Assembly: GCA_916700875.1 (NCBI GenBank) | Contig: CAKAKS010000067.1 | Coordinates: forward strand, 27,517,433-27,581,432 | Direction: 5' to 3' | Origin: Sebastes aleutianus | Lineage: Eukaryota > Chordata > Actinopteri > Perciformes > Sebastidae | Length of the DNA: 64,000 nucleotides | Shown here: one piece after another, positions 1-11,723 of the stretch | How the letters are laid out: the number at the start of each line of letters is the position of its first letter | Numbering within the stretch: position 1 is the first letter of the stretch | Notes under the pieces: model-generated | What the model saw: only the letters and a program-made list of their open reading frames with translations | What the model was told of the DNA's origin: nothing | The model's database searches: none | Position numbers and translations under genes: made by a program

Positions 1-270
1 TTTTTTCTCGTAAATTTACAACTTGATAATCTTGCAAATTTGTGAGTTTCTTTCTTGTAAATTAGCCACTTTACTCTCAGAGAATATCCATGTTTCTTTC
101 TCGGAAATTTACGATTTTATAATCTCACAAATTTTATTTTTTTTCTTGTAAATTAACCACTTTATTCTCAGAGAATATCCGTGTTTTTGTCTCGTAAATT
201 TACGACTTTATAATCTCGGAAATTTTAGTTTTTTTTGTTGTAAATTTGCCACTTTAATCTCGGAATTTTT
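1..270. repeat. AT-rich minisatellite, about 92-bp unit, roughly three copies
   Basis: A unit beginning TCTCGTAAATTTACRACTT and ending with CAGAGAATATCCRTGTTT starts near 7, 99 and 190; the third copy is incomplete and runs into poly-T near 265-280. It lies in the intron upstream of the transglutaminase exon at 420. Confidence 0.7.
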
Positions 271-419
271 TTTTTTTTTCTGAATATTACCCCCTCCCCC
301 AGCTGCGTAATTATTATTTTCCTTACCTACAATGGTCCACTTCACTCTGGAACAAAGTAAACTTATAGGAAAAGGTTTTGTTCACCCCTCCTGACTCATT
401 TTGAATTACCTTCTTGCAG

Positions 420-820
420 CCTTTGGGAGAAGCTTATGTTGGTAAGGAGATGGCAGCTAAGATCACCTTCACCAACCCCCTGCCACGTATGCTAAAGGCA
501 GTGGTGTTCAGAGTGGAGGGCCTGGGTCTGCAGAAGGGCCATGAAGTGGTTGTGGGGTAAGAACATGTGACATTTCCCTCTCTTTCTGCCTCCCTATCTC
601 TTCCACCCACACATTTCCCTCAACATTTCCTTCGCCAGACTAATAATGTTCCACTCCTCTTTTTTTCCCTCTCAGCGATGTGGGCGGCCACTCTACAGTG
701 ACACTGACGGAGCACTTCATCCCCACCCAGCCCGGACCCAGGAAGCTGGTGGCGTCTCTCGACTGTAAACAGCTCACGCAAGTGCACGGTGTGGCAGATA
801 TTGTCGTTCTCGAGCAATGA
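420..820 (+). CDS. Transglutaminase, last two coding exons (5' part outside window)
   Basis: Two exons, 420-556 and 676-820, are joined in frame (137 bp ends with two bases of a Gly codon, and the next exon supplies the third). The acceptor before 420 is ttcttgcag, the donor after 556 is gtaaga, and the acceptor before 676 is ccctctcag. The encoded end (PLGEAYVGKEM..., then DVGGHSTVTL... and DIVVLEQ, stop at 818-820) has the beta-barrel pattern of the C-terminal transglutaminase domain, including ITFTNPLPRMLK. Enzymes of this family cross-link glutamine and lysine side chains using Ca2+; the catalytic core lies upstream and is not visible. Mammalian TGM1 is on the same chromosome arm as DAD1 and ABHD4, so a tgm1-like gene is plausible, but the C-terminus alone does not settle the paralogue. 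The family call is secure; the symbol is left open. Confidence 0.88.
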
Positions 821-1395
821 GAGGCAACATCACTTTTTACTCATAAATATGAACTGGGAGCCTCTAATTATATGAAAAGTGTGCCAAGTTCCTGTAAACC
901 ATCCTGTTTGTTTTGTACTGCAGCAAAAATATTATATATTTTTAAAACTATGTATAGACAACTAGCAACTGTACTGTACTGTACTAGCAACTAGCATTAT
1001 CAGTATTATTTTTTTACTTAAAATAATATAAATTCACACTTCTGCCTTGCTCTGAAATGTCTAAACTGTGGTGAAGTTTGCAGCAGGGTTTAAATGCATG
1101 CACGGCAAAATGAAGTGCTTTAATTAACAAGTATATTGAAGTTATAAAACTGTCAGATTACAAAGAATGTTCTAACACTAATGCATTTCAAGACACTGAC
1201 ATCAACACATGTGAAGGTGCAGGAAGTCAGGTCATGATCATTGCATGATAATGTAAATACTGTATGTGTATTATTCTTATAGCTCGTCATGAGAAGTGTG
1301 TGAAAGGTGTTGTCAGACAAAATGAACCTCACGTGGCTTACATGAAGGAACTGTGACATGTTTTTAAAGGGAACGCAAAGGGCACATTACTAAAA

Positions 1396-1850
1396 CAGGG
1401 CTCAACAATAACGATTGCCGCTCGCCCGGGGCAAGTAAAGTGCCACGTTGGGCTCGTAAATCTAGTGACTCAATTGCCCAATTGGTAAAAAATATTGAAA
1501 CAGTATTTTTCCGGCTGATGATGGAAGTAGCTAAAGAGTGAGCCATCTCACTGCCTTCTCATCCCTATTGTCGATCGGGCACTCGCGAGAAAAATGGCGC
1601 CAGCTACAGAGAAAGTTTATGAGCTGAAGCGCAAGCGAGCATTTCAATTATCCTGGAAACAGGAGTTTAGTTGGGTGGCATTAGAGGATGTGGGCGAATC
1701 TCCAGATTAATTCACTTAAATAAAGATTAAACATGATGATTAACTTTTATCTTTGTTGTTATTAGATAACTGGGCAAGTAAAACTTTGGGCAAGTACATT
1801 TCTGACCCACTTGCCCGACTTGGCAAGGAAAAAAAAAAAGTTGAACACTG
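1396..1850. mobile_element. Non-autonomous hAT-like element with a short residual ORF
   Basis: The ends are imperfect inverted repeats, CAGGGCTCAAC on the left and GTTGAACACTG (its near reverse complement) on the right. Both sides also carry subterminal GGGCAAGTAAA-type motifs in opposite orientation. Five bases, TAAAA, flank both ends; the 8-bp duplication usual for hAT elements is not intact. Inside, an ATG at 1594 opens 38 codons ending at 1710, beginning MAPATEKVYELKRKRAFQL, a basic N-terminus that resembles the start of hAT transposase-like proteins. It is a remnant, not a functional transposase. Confidence 0.6.
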
Positions 1851-4777
1851 TAAAAGTTTTTTCTGAAACTTTTTTAAATTATTGTTGAAAAAAATAAAGT
1901 AATTTTTTACCAACTAACGATGTAGATTTCCAAAAATATTAATCTACGATGACGATCTAGGACATGGCTAAAAGGTTATTTTAATCACCAGATGAAACTC
2001 ATAACGCCTCCTTATTTGAAAACCAACCACTCATAAAACTCTCCATTTGCAGAATACAAACCTATAAATGTTCCCTTATGAAGCATTCTACCCGATGTTG
2101 TTGTTGTGTGTGTTTCTCCATCCTGTGTGTGAAGTCAGCTTTACAGTACATATTGTAACTTACCTGCAAAATATGGACTTATCACTGCTGTGAATTCCAG
2201 CACACCGTATCAGACCACAGTGGCCTTAATTCACCTTAGCTTTACCCGGTTCACTGGCTTGTTTAACTTCAGCACTCAAAGTACAATGTGAAGGAAAAGT
2301 ATTTTAATAACATTACACTATTTATCTACCAGATCTACCTGGAATGTTTATTTTTCTGTATTGTTTGTGTTGTGATGGTAATAAAACTTACACTGACGGC
2401 CTGACTCCTGAGTGACTCTCTACTTCCACACATCATCGGACAAGTCTTTACTGGATAGAGGTGGAAGAAGCTAACTTTACAATGTTATCCTGAGATCAAG
2501 GAGGAAGCAAGCGGCTACATGTACTTTTCCATTGCGCCAATCAACCATTTTTCCGCTGGAAAAAAAAATGTGTGTTGCATGAGGGATGACTGAGTCAGGT
2601 GACGCACCTTTGCTGCCTTTCATTATTCAAGATGTTGATGACTGACACATTCACAGGTACTTCAATATGTGGTATTCTATCTTTGAATAGTAAGGCCAAG
2701 TTAAATATTAGGTAAGGCTTGGCTTGTCTCCACCGTATTCTGATTCATCTCTTTGTGTTTGGTTAATTGCGTAATGTAGTGATGTCATCTCTCTTTTCAC
2801 TGAGTGCACATTAGCTGCAGTTTTTGTAACTAAGTTTATTTACTCAAGTGTTGTAGTACAATTTTGTGCTGCATGTACTTAATGCTACTTTATACTTCTA
2901 TTCCAATCCACTACATTTTAGAGGGAAATATTAATTGAAAAAAAACATTATTTTTACTCCACTGCATTTATTTAACAGCTATATTTACCTGCTACTTTTC
3001 ACATTAAAACGTTACGTACAAAAAACATTAATACATCAGTAATAATAAATGATAATATAACACTGACAGGGGTAATTCTGCTGCTGAAGGAGTACTTTTA
3101 CTTTTAATTTCAAAGTTTTGTTGAAAACACTGCTGTACTGTTGTTTTTTTATTTAGAATTTGTTTGTACCTGTTATGTATTAGTGGGTATTTTTAATATT
3201 CTAGTATTGCTATTTTTACTTAAATATAAGATTTGAATATTTCTCCAACCACAGGGGGTGATGGTGAAAAACAAAAGGAAGTGGATCATACTGTACGATG
3301 TCCTGTAGTTTGAGCACAGGCAGCAGTGGTAGAATGTAATCAAATATGCAGCATTTCCTTTATATGATTTGTCTACTTTTCAGAGGGAAATATTGCACAT
3401 TTTACTCCACTATATTTATCTGATGGCTATAGTTTACATATCAAGCATGTGGCTCTCTTATAAAATAGGATACCGGATGATGACCTGCAGCGGGTCAGCT
3501 CCCTTGTAAAGGTCTGGGGGCGGCCCAAGGCACTGGCACAGTGAGGAAAAGATCAGAAAACTAAATACAAGGAGACAAAAGAAAAAAGAAAAGAAAAAAA
3601 GAAAAAAACGGGGTATACTCAACCTCCTTCCGGCGCTACATCAAACTCCTTACTATTAATTGATTAATTTACTTATTTATTTTTCCTTTACTATGACTAT
3701 TCTAATATTCCTATAATATTAATAATAATTATTATTATTATCTATGTATATTTATTATTATTTATGGAGTTATTGAACATACTTATCAACATTATTATTA
3801 CCATTTATTTACCTTTTTTTTCCTCTCTCCTCCTCGAACATATCTGCACATTCCTCTGGTCAGTTATTTATATATGACACACTTACACAACACACTTTCA
3901 TACACGCACACAAACACAATACTAACAAAAATAACATGAAACAGATGTTATGATTTGATTATGGTACCGATTTTTTGAAGTCAGTCTGTATATTCCGTTA
4001 CACCTTTGTCTAATTTGTCACCTGTTTGTCACACAGACAAAATAAAATAATAATAAAATAAATAAATAAAATATGAGAAATTGATTCGATTAAACTGACA
4101 TTATGTAAAATAGTTATATTAGCTCCACCTCGACCAGTTGCAACATTAAAATGCTGTTTAAACTGTAGTAATAATAATTCAATTATATAATAAATATAAC
4201 ACTGATATGGGCAATTCTGCCTTCTAGCTCATTTATTGTATATTTGTGGATAATATTTGTGTACTTTCACTAACAACATTGTGAATGCAGGACTTCCACT
4301 ATCCATTTCCCACTGCTGACAGGCAGAAATGTAACAGCGCACGGTAAAACTAATGGGAATGACACGTGTTACTGACCTCTACTGGTTGGGCCACAAAGTG
4401 CACATCACATGTGGATTTCTCCAGTAGCAGTTTGTCAAATAAGCTTTTATTGCTTTAAAAGGTATAAAATACAAACAGCTGTTTGACACGGTGGGAAATA
4501 CATAACAGAAAAGCAGTGATTAAAGAAACAATATCTCATACAGTACTTTATGGTTCATGTCAGGCACATAAAAAGTGTGAATCAGTAGCCGTGTCGCTGT
4601 ACCGTAACACATAAACTCAGTGCACTCAAAGTGGTGGACGTTTTTCACTTTCACTCACAAAATATAACAATGGGCAACATAATTTAGCACTGAATTAAAG
4701 TTCAATTATTACTCCGTTAAACAAATTCAATCACGTTATAAATAAATCATTTAGTGGTAATACTCAATTGAAAAGAA

Positions 4778-4804
4778 CATATATATATATATATATATAT
4801 ATAT
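4778..4804. repeat. (AT)n microsatellite
   Basis: Uninterrupted AT dinucleotides in the probable 3' UTR of abhd4. Confidence 0.9.
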
Positions 4805-5022
4805 CAGCTTATAAACGTAGCTTCAATAATATCAATAACATGTTACTATGAGAACAGGATTCAGAACAAAATCACATTCAATCTCAAGTTGAGCTACATG
4901 ATGTCGTGATATGCCCCCAACATAAATCCATCCATCATGCTCCACATGCAAAGGTTACAGTACTAAAACCACCATCAACTGTCTATATACTCTCAGTCCT
5001 TTTACACACACAAACGTACGTA

Positions 5023-5027
<5 letters not shown>

Positions 5028-5058
<31 letters not shown>

Positions 5059-5080
5059 AACATACACACATACGAACATA
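5028..5080. repeat. (CA)n microsatellite next to the abhd4 stop codon
   Basis: A pure CA run of about 28 bases followed by degenerate CATA/CACA repeats, ending about 8 bases beyond the abhd4 stop codon (5088-5090), so it is within the 3' UTR. Confidence 0.9.
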
Positions 5081-5087
5081 CTGGCCG

Positions 5088-8000
5088 TCAGTTAATAGAG
5101 TTGCATATTTTTTCCACCGCTTTGTTGAACTCTTCTGGTTGATCAGCATACACGTGGTGAGAAGCTTCATCTATCAGCTGCAAGATGCAATAGATGAGGA
5201 AATAAAGATAACAAAAAAACGCCAGCATTACACACTACCACAGGAAGAAGAAACTAGAACTACCGCCGTAGTTGCATTTTACATCCATGTCTGATCAAAA
5301 TGTCCTCAATTCATCATTTTATCCTGTTAGGAATTTGTGTGAAATTGTCATAATTAGCAAATTAATTGGCCAAAAACATGTTTTGTGAGGTCACAGTGAC
5401 CTTTGACCTTGGACCACCAAATTCTGATCAGTCCATCCCAAGCCCCCGGAAAGAGCACCGGGTTTTGAAGCAAATTTTACATAGTGGCCAAACGGTGGAG
5501 TTACAACTTCCATGTCCGTCACATGATGCCATTGGGCCCAAAAAGACTTTTCCCCATAGACTTACATTGGGAAAGAGACGCCCGTAAATCAGCGGAGGAT
5601 TTTTTTTTGGGTGAATCAACTTCTCAGTACGAACACTTGAATAGCCCTTATCATCAGGTCTAGGGCTGTCAAAGTCAACGCGGTAATGCATTAACGCAAC
5701 TTCCAATTTTGATTGTAGTGGGTTCAAAGTGAAGAGTGGCTAGAGTGAAGATACTGGTATCATATGAAACTACAAAACCTAAGGAATCCATTGGTACCAA
5801 CCATGTCATACTAGCTTGTTGCGAAGAAGGTTAAATAAAGCTCCAAACTTGTGCTAGATTTTGGCGAGGAAAAACTGGCATGGCCACAAATTTAAAGCTG
5901 AACTGCACATTTTAGACTTGTAATTGGATAATATATCCCTCATGACTCTACTCACCAGCACTTTGGTGTAGGCCTGGCTCCTAATCTGGGCCACTCTGTC
6001 CCCAGACGAGCTGTCCACCCAGGATCGGGCTCCATACAGCATGGTGAGGGGCATGGAGGGGGGCAGCTGGTGAACCCGCAGCAGCATGGGCCTCTTGGCC
6101 CAGCCCAGAGACTCCGACATGGCCCGGAAACCCACCTCACCACTGGGAGGAGGAGGAGGAGGAGGAGGAGGAGGAGGAGGAGGAGGAGGAAGAGATTGGT
6201 CAGCTTTTTGTTGATATTATGTTCTGCTATATTGTCCTGTGTGATTGTGATTGTGATTAAGGGATGCGTGTGTCGGCTTACCTCGGGGATTGTGCGTTAC
6301 AGTGGTAGATGTACTGCGTCATAGTGTCATCATCAAACAGATCTTCGAATTTCCTTTTGAAATCAGGACGGAATCTGTTCACCAAGCCCGGACCTGAATC
6401 AATGACATACTGTAAGATGAGTGGAAAGAGTATAATGTGGCACAGCAGCACAATATTAGATAAACAATAAGATATATCTCACCCCATGGGCCTGCTGCTC
6501 TGATGACAGCCAGCGGGTTGAAGAAGGAAACCACTGTTGCAATAGCTTTTACCCAGCGTGGAGGGGGCGGCCTCTTCATCACCTCTGTCCCCTGACCTGG
6601 ACTCTCCTGGGTCTGTGTCTGGGGTCGCTCAGGGAAACCCCAGGGGTCCACCAGGATAAGATGTGACACTCTGCAAGAGGAGAGCAGAAAACACTAGAAT
6701 TTCCTATTAACTGGCATTTATTTGTCATCAGCTTACGCACAGCATACGGTAGGAATTGCTGTCTTTCGTGGATACTACCACTAGGAGGCGCCAAAGTCAA
6801 TCATTCTCTAATTCTACACACAGTGGCTGTAGAGGCAATTTATCATTTTGAATTGTCTGCTTGCCAGATCTGTTAACTAGACAATAAGGAGGTACAATTC
6901 GAGGACAAACCTGATAAATCTGCCGACCAGCCCCTCTAGAGCTCACTAATTTATGCTTTATATCTTGTTTGTTTAATCCATAGAAAAAACAAAATGTTAA
7001 AAATAACATGTTGTGGTTTTATGAAGGGTTTATGTTGCGGACTAGAGAATACTACAGGAATGAGTCCAAAAACCCAGGAATGATTTGCATTTTAGCACTT
7101 CTGGTTCTCTTGCCTGGAAGTCAATGGGTTTTTAGTTAGATGCCTGAAATAAGGTCTGTGGTTAACACAAGCTGAAGAGATTTTAACGTTTTGTTCTACA
7201 ACATAAAATACATCAATAAATATCCCATTCGTGAATTTTGAAGCGTTAATGTGTCTTAAAATAGGCGGTTGCTAACAAGTGGCTAAATGAGATTACAAAA
7301 CGTCATCACGCCGACCCGTCCGCCTTCATAGTCTCGTTGTGTATACTCGCGTTCATGTAACCGTGGTGTAGTTTGTTTATAACCTAACGTTAGCGTTTTA
7401 CTTCTGGTGATTGCATTTGCTCTTAAAAAAAAATCATTAAAGTGGTGTATATTTGTGGAGATTATCTTGCTGAACAAAATGTGTAAGTATCATAAACGTT
7501 TGTTTGCCACAGAGCTTATTTTCTGCAATAATCCAAAAGCCAATGGAACAATCCCATTGGCTTTTTGTCGAGGGAACCCAAGGCGATGGTGACTTCCTGG
7601 TTGGCCGACAAAAATATGTCATCCCTGGAGCACTGTATTTCTTGGCTAGGCGGAGTCCCTTCCTGGAGTCTTGTCGTCCCTGTGAGGTTGCCAGGCAACC
7701 AGAGGAGACCCCTAGACGTGACAGCACCTGGCCTAAAAATAGTTATTCAGGCCGGATCCAGGAAAGCCGTTTCCCCTCGTGTCCTGTCTTTGTGCTAAGC
7801 TAAGCTCACTGGCTGCTGCTGATAGCTCCGTGTTTACCACACGAACATGAGTGTGGTGTCGAACTCTCGGCCAGAAAGGGAATACGATTATTTCCTAACA
7901 TGGCAAACTATTCCTTTAAGAGCATTACGTTTTTATTATGTTGCGAGCAGTTGCATTGAGAAAGCAACTCCAATAAAACTAACTAACTAACAAAACATCC

Positions 8001-10591
8001 ATTATTGGAATGATTAGTGCCATATGAGAACATATCTGACTGATTTGATTAATTTTAATTGGCTGTATTCATTCCAAACAGCTGAAATTGATATTAAATG
8101 GATTTCTTAAATACATATTAAAAGATATTTTGTCAGGTATAAATATTGAAACAATAGTGTCACAGATAATTTGATTATTAATGATGTTAATTTAACTAAA
8201 AAATCGTTCCGACTGAAATTCACTTTTCTTCATTTTAGATATGAGCCGGGTTAATATTCAACATGACAAGTTCAATGTTCAATATTCAAATCCAATCTCT
8301 GCCTTTGCCAATGTCTTTTGCATAGAACATGATGTCCTCCATTCTCAAACAAAACACTAAATCACTGCCAGCTGCGAGGGGGTTGTGTTTCATTATCTGA
8401 TGTTTTACATGGCATCCTATTGGTAATATTACCTAGAAGGGTACTGGATGGCGTATGAGGTGGCCAGGTATCCGCCCAGACTGTGTCCCAGCAGAATCAT
8501 GTTCTCCAGGCCTACGGACTGTCTCCACCGTTCAATGGAGTCGACAAACTGCTCCTCCGCCTTGGCAGCATCAGAGGGGAAAGGAGGCCTGGAGCTCCGG
8601 CCGAAGCCCAGGAGGTCAAAGGCGTAAACGGGCCGCGACCGACTCAGCGCGTCTATGTTCCTGACCCACAGTCCGACCCCTCCCCCGAAGCCGTGGACCA
8701 TCACCAGGGGAGTCTTTGGGGCTGGAGGAAAAAGACAAAGAGGTGTTATGTCACGGGTCTTATAATGGATACAATGGCACTGTGGAATTACAGCTGTTGC
8801 CTCCCAAATAAACAAAGACAGATTGAGAGACGGGTGGTACCCTGTTCGGCAGGTTTACGCAGCGCCTTCTTGTTGAGGGTCAGAGTCCATATTCGATCCT
8901 GGTTTGGCAGGGTCACAAACCGAGCCCAGAGGTCATTCTGAATACCTGTTGTGACCAGACAAAGAGGAGCAATGATCAGTATATACAGTGAGGTTCTGTG
9001 TTACATTGATGACATAACGGTGTCATATTACACTCACAGAAGCTCATAGATATTTTATAAAGAGATAGCAGCTTTTCTACATCATTACAAGTGATTCTCT
9101 ACATAGTTCCTAGCGGTTAAATAATCTGCAAGTGTACATCAAAACATTGCTTACAAGCAAGAATCTTGGATTCTGTAGTCTTTAAAAGGGACATGGAGGT
9201 TGGACGCCAAGAAGGCCACCAGTTCCAGACTGAAGTTGGCCTATAGGAAGAGAGAAACAAATCATGTAGAGATGGTAGATAGCGCAGGAATTCTTCAACG
9301 CATGCTGAATGTACAATGATATCGCTTCTGGTGCGAGGCTGGCTGGTTAAAGTCAGTGTTATCAATGTGTGCGTGGAGCAAACACACCCAGGAGGGCCGG
9401 GTTTTACAGCCGTCACACTGTCAATCAAAGTCAGAGTGAGACCCCCACAGGTTAATATTTATCATGATAATAGCTCTGGCCTCTTAACAGTAGGCATCAT
9501 TTACATTTCAGGCAGTTAACTGTGACATGCGCATACAATGTATTTACATAAACACGTCATTGTGGGTGAGCTGACCCACCCCCGCTTCCTCTCTGAGTGG
9601 AGATAGATAAAGGGCAGTCTCACATTTCTACCTCCACCAGGTACACACCCAGGCCTTCTACCTGTTCTGCAATGAACATGCAATTACAATTTTGCTGAGT
9701 CATCTGGACAAACATGGAGTGTCCCACACAGCTGCTCTACTCGCCAGTTAATTAAATTATAAAGAAAAAGATCTGTTTGATAGGAGTGTCAGATCAAGAC
9801 AATCCTGTTTAACTACTAGCCACTTCCTGAGGGGCCATGGTTACTACTAATAATAACAATAATAATCCTAATATACTGACAATAACCTGATATTTTCAGG
9901 TGGAATTTCATTTAATTCTCACTGTACAATATAATTTTCCACTTGTGCAATTTTGTTAACAGTCTGTTTATTGTCAATACTGTATATACTGCTCCTATTT
10001 TTATACTTCCTTCTATTTAAATGGTTCATATTTTGTTACACTTTGTTTATCTCTTTTTTTTTACTATGTTAGCTGATGCATCTGTTTTTTTGCACTATGA
10101 CTTATAATAATAATAATAATAATAATAATTTAACTATGACTGGATTAATAAAGGAATATCTTATCTTATACCTACAGTATATTGATACCTTAAGTTACAG
10201 TGAGCCAGTGATGAATAACTTTGAGATCAATTTGCACAGATTGTTTCCCCCTTTTCCTGACACATAAAGCCAACTTTATGTTATATTAGGATAATATAGT
10301 TTAGTGGGAACATTAATAAAATGTCCCATGGTTATAACACAACAAATATGTATAAAAACATGAATATTATATATACAAATTGATTTTAGTGTAATGATTG
10401 TACAACAAAGACCATCTTAAAGGGTAAAAGCGACACAATAAACACATGTGTTTTAAAGTTGCGCTAGCTGTGATGTAACCAGACTAGCTGTGTGCTACAG
10501 GAGGTTGTGTCCGACTGTGTGTTTGTTTGTGAGTTACTTACTCTGTTTCACACTCGTTGTGCATCGGATCTGTGGCTGTAGCAGGATCCAT
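5088..10591 (-). CDS. abhd4: ABHD4, alpha/beta-hydrolase (N-acyl-phospholipid lysophospholipase)
   Basis: Eight coding exons on the minus strand: 10542-10591, 9155-9240, 8841-8945, 8433-8721, 6483-6670, 6282-6393, 5956-6142 and 5088-5177. They sum to 1107 bp (368 residues), every junction has GT..AG borders, and phase is kept throughout. The start is the ATG at 10591, giving MDPATATDPMHNE. Landmarks are the oxyanion-side PLVMVHGFGGGVGLW, the nucleophile elbow GHSLGG near residues 159-164 with a true serine (the paralogue ABHD5 has Asn there), and the C-terminal H-x4-D motif HHVYAD near 346-351. ABHD4 deacylates N-acyl phosphatidylethanolamine to glycerophospho-N-acyl ethanolamine. The protein is about 26 residues longer than human ABHD4 (342); part of this is a Gln/Thr/Gly/Pro-rich linker after DPWGFPERP in exon 5. 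The gene is divergent from dad1. Confidence 0.95.
5283..5610. repeat. Dispersed repeat with GTGACCTTTGACCTTGGACCACC core (abhd4 intron 7)
   Basis: The stretch carries the motif of a repeat common in fish genomes (AGGTCACAGTGACCTTTGACC) and then a unit around the CCCATTGGGCCC-like segment. I recognise the motif but see no clear ends, so class is uncertain. Confidence 0.45.
5662..5890. mobile_element. Truncated copy of the AGGGCTGTCAAAGTTAACGCG repeat family
   Basis: Begins TAGGGCTGTCAAAGTCAACGCGG and continues with the family's internal landmarks ATCATATGAAACTA, CCTAAGGAATCCATTGGTACC, CATGTCATACTAGCTTG and TTTTGGCGAGGAAAAACTGGC, then stops. It lies in abhd4 intron 7. The window contains about eight copies of this family. 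Confidence 0.75.
6148..6191. repeat. (GGA)n microsatellite forming the pyrimidine tract of abhd4 exon 7
   Basis: About fourteen GGA triplets on the plus strand. Read on the minus strand this is (TCC)n, running into TCCTCCCAG and the first base of abhd4 exon 7 at 6142. Confidence 0.9.
6905..7920. repeat. Transposon-derived repeats in abhd4 intron 4
   Basis: 6905-7015 carries a known-type fish repeat (CCTCTAGAGCTCACTAATTTATG, ATCTTGTTTGTTTAATCC). From about 7075 to 7640 the sequence closely matches 24200-25115: shared segments include TTTTAGCACTTCTGGTTC, ACAAGTGGCTAAATGAGA, TTATCTTGCTGAACAAAA and TCCCATTGGCTTTTTGTC. No coding potential beyond chance ORFs. Confidence 0.6.
7921..8432. other. AT-rich remainder of abhd4 intron 4, nothing recognised
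   Basis: Unique-looking AT-rich intron sequence without ORFs or repeat boundaries that I can recognise. Confidence 0.4.
9246..10541. other. abhd4 intron 1 with simple repeats and an old LINE tail
   Basis: Contains an (ATA/TAA)n tract at 10105-10129 followed by GGATTAATAAAGGAATATCTTATCTTAT, the type of repeating 3' tail left by L2/RTE-like retrotransposons. The remainder shows no ORF or recognisable element. Confidence 0.45.
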
Positions 10592-11723
10592 CGGTTGACA
10601 TATTCCGGTGACTCTTCAATTAAAATGAAATGATGATGTTGAAGGACACGACTCCTCTGTTGTGTAATTACACCTCAGGAGGCTCGTTGTTTTCTAATGT
10701 TTTGTAAGTCGTTCATTCCTCTGATCAGCTGACCGAGCACAAAGATCGTCTATTGCGAAGATGCGTCAACAAGTCAAGTCATCTTCCAGAGACGTCTGAC
10801 GATGACAACAAGATCTTATTTGCAGTATATAGCCACAAACAGGGAATGAAATTAGCACCTGCAAAATACAGGGTAAACTCTACTGTTACGGATATGTGCA
10901 ATAACATTTGCTGATCACTCTGTGCAATAATTATATGATGCTGTGCAATAATTATATAATTATCTGACGGACACTTTGTGCAATAATCTGGCAAAACTGT
11001 CATCTGTATATCGTTTTGTTTTATGGTCCTTTCCTTTTCCCCCTTTTTTTTGTTTTTGTTTTTTTGTATCTGTTTCACTTAATTTGCTATCGGATTTAAT
11101 TAATTTATATGTATAAATGTAATTGTTCATGAAATTAATTCTGCTTATTTAATGGTGCAGTAATATTGTTATAGGGATGGGGGTTGGGGGGATATCATTT
11201 GTTTATACAATTATTTCTGTGATTTATTGGATTTTGTACAGAATACCAATAAAAAGACTTTGAGCAAAAAAACAAAACCTAATCAGGCAAAACTGTCATC
11301 TCATCAATATACATATTGTATTATCTTTTACATTTTTTTACATCTATATTACACTATCTCTTTTTTTTATTGTATTATCTTTTTTTAGCACCTATGGGAT
11401 TGTCACAATTAATGTTACTACACAATGACAATAAAGGGCTTGAATCTTGAATCTATCTCGAAATACCGACAGAGTGAGCCATCTGTCTTCTTCTTTACAC
11501 CTCTCTGTAGTGTTATGAGGTGGGCGGCGCTAAGAATCCTTTCTTCACCAACAGACCCTTTTTTTTGCGTTCTCTCTCTGCGAGCGACACGGACTATATT
11601 CTTCGTAACACCAAACGCGCTTCCGGTTGCTGAGGACACGTCACTCATTCTGATTCCGGAAGAGGACCTCTGTGTGCAGAAACTCCTTCATTCACATCTG
11701 AACCCGAATTAAACGGCAAAATC
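10592..11723. promoter_or_regulatory. Divergent promoter region shared by abhd4 (-) and dad1 (+)
   Basis: The start codons of abhd4 (10591) and dad1 (11724) face away from each other 1132 bp apart, so both promoters must lie here unless further 5' exons exist. The middle, about 10900-11450, is AT-rich and ends in TGACAATAAAGGGCTTGAATCTTGAATC, a LINE-like 3' tail with a repeating CTTGAAT end. This suggests the original spacing was smaller before insertion. No TATA box is obvious near either start. Confidence 0.5.

Larger units (their letters stand above)
821..5087. other. Intergenic/3' UTR DNA between convergent transglutaminase and abhd4
   Basis: No gene seen. The 3' UTR of the transglutaminase begins at 821; an AATAAA at 2380-2385 is one possible polyadenylation signal. 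The rest holds a hAT-like element at 1396-1850, degraded copies of a repeat with motifs such as TTTACTCAAGT and TCCACTACATTTTAGAGGGAAATATT (about 2820-3260, 3320-3440), AT-rich simple sequence (3650-4070) and an (AT)n tract at 4778-4804. On the minus strand, AATAAA at 4446-4451 could end the abhd4 transcript. Confidence 0.5.

Noticed and set aside
4906..5170. ORFs across the CA repeat near the abhd4 stop
   Set aside because: Low-complexity Thr/His or Val/Cys runs from the microsatellite; the minus-strand one overlaps true abhd4 exon 8 out of its proper start.
8455..8941. Plus-strand 152-codon ORF opposite abhd4 exons 3-4
   Set aside because: Antisense shadow crossing an intron of abhd4; the minus strand has the conserved hydrolase.
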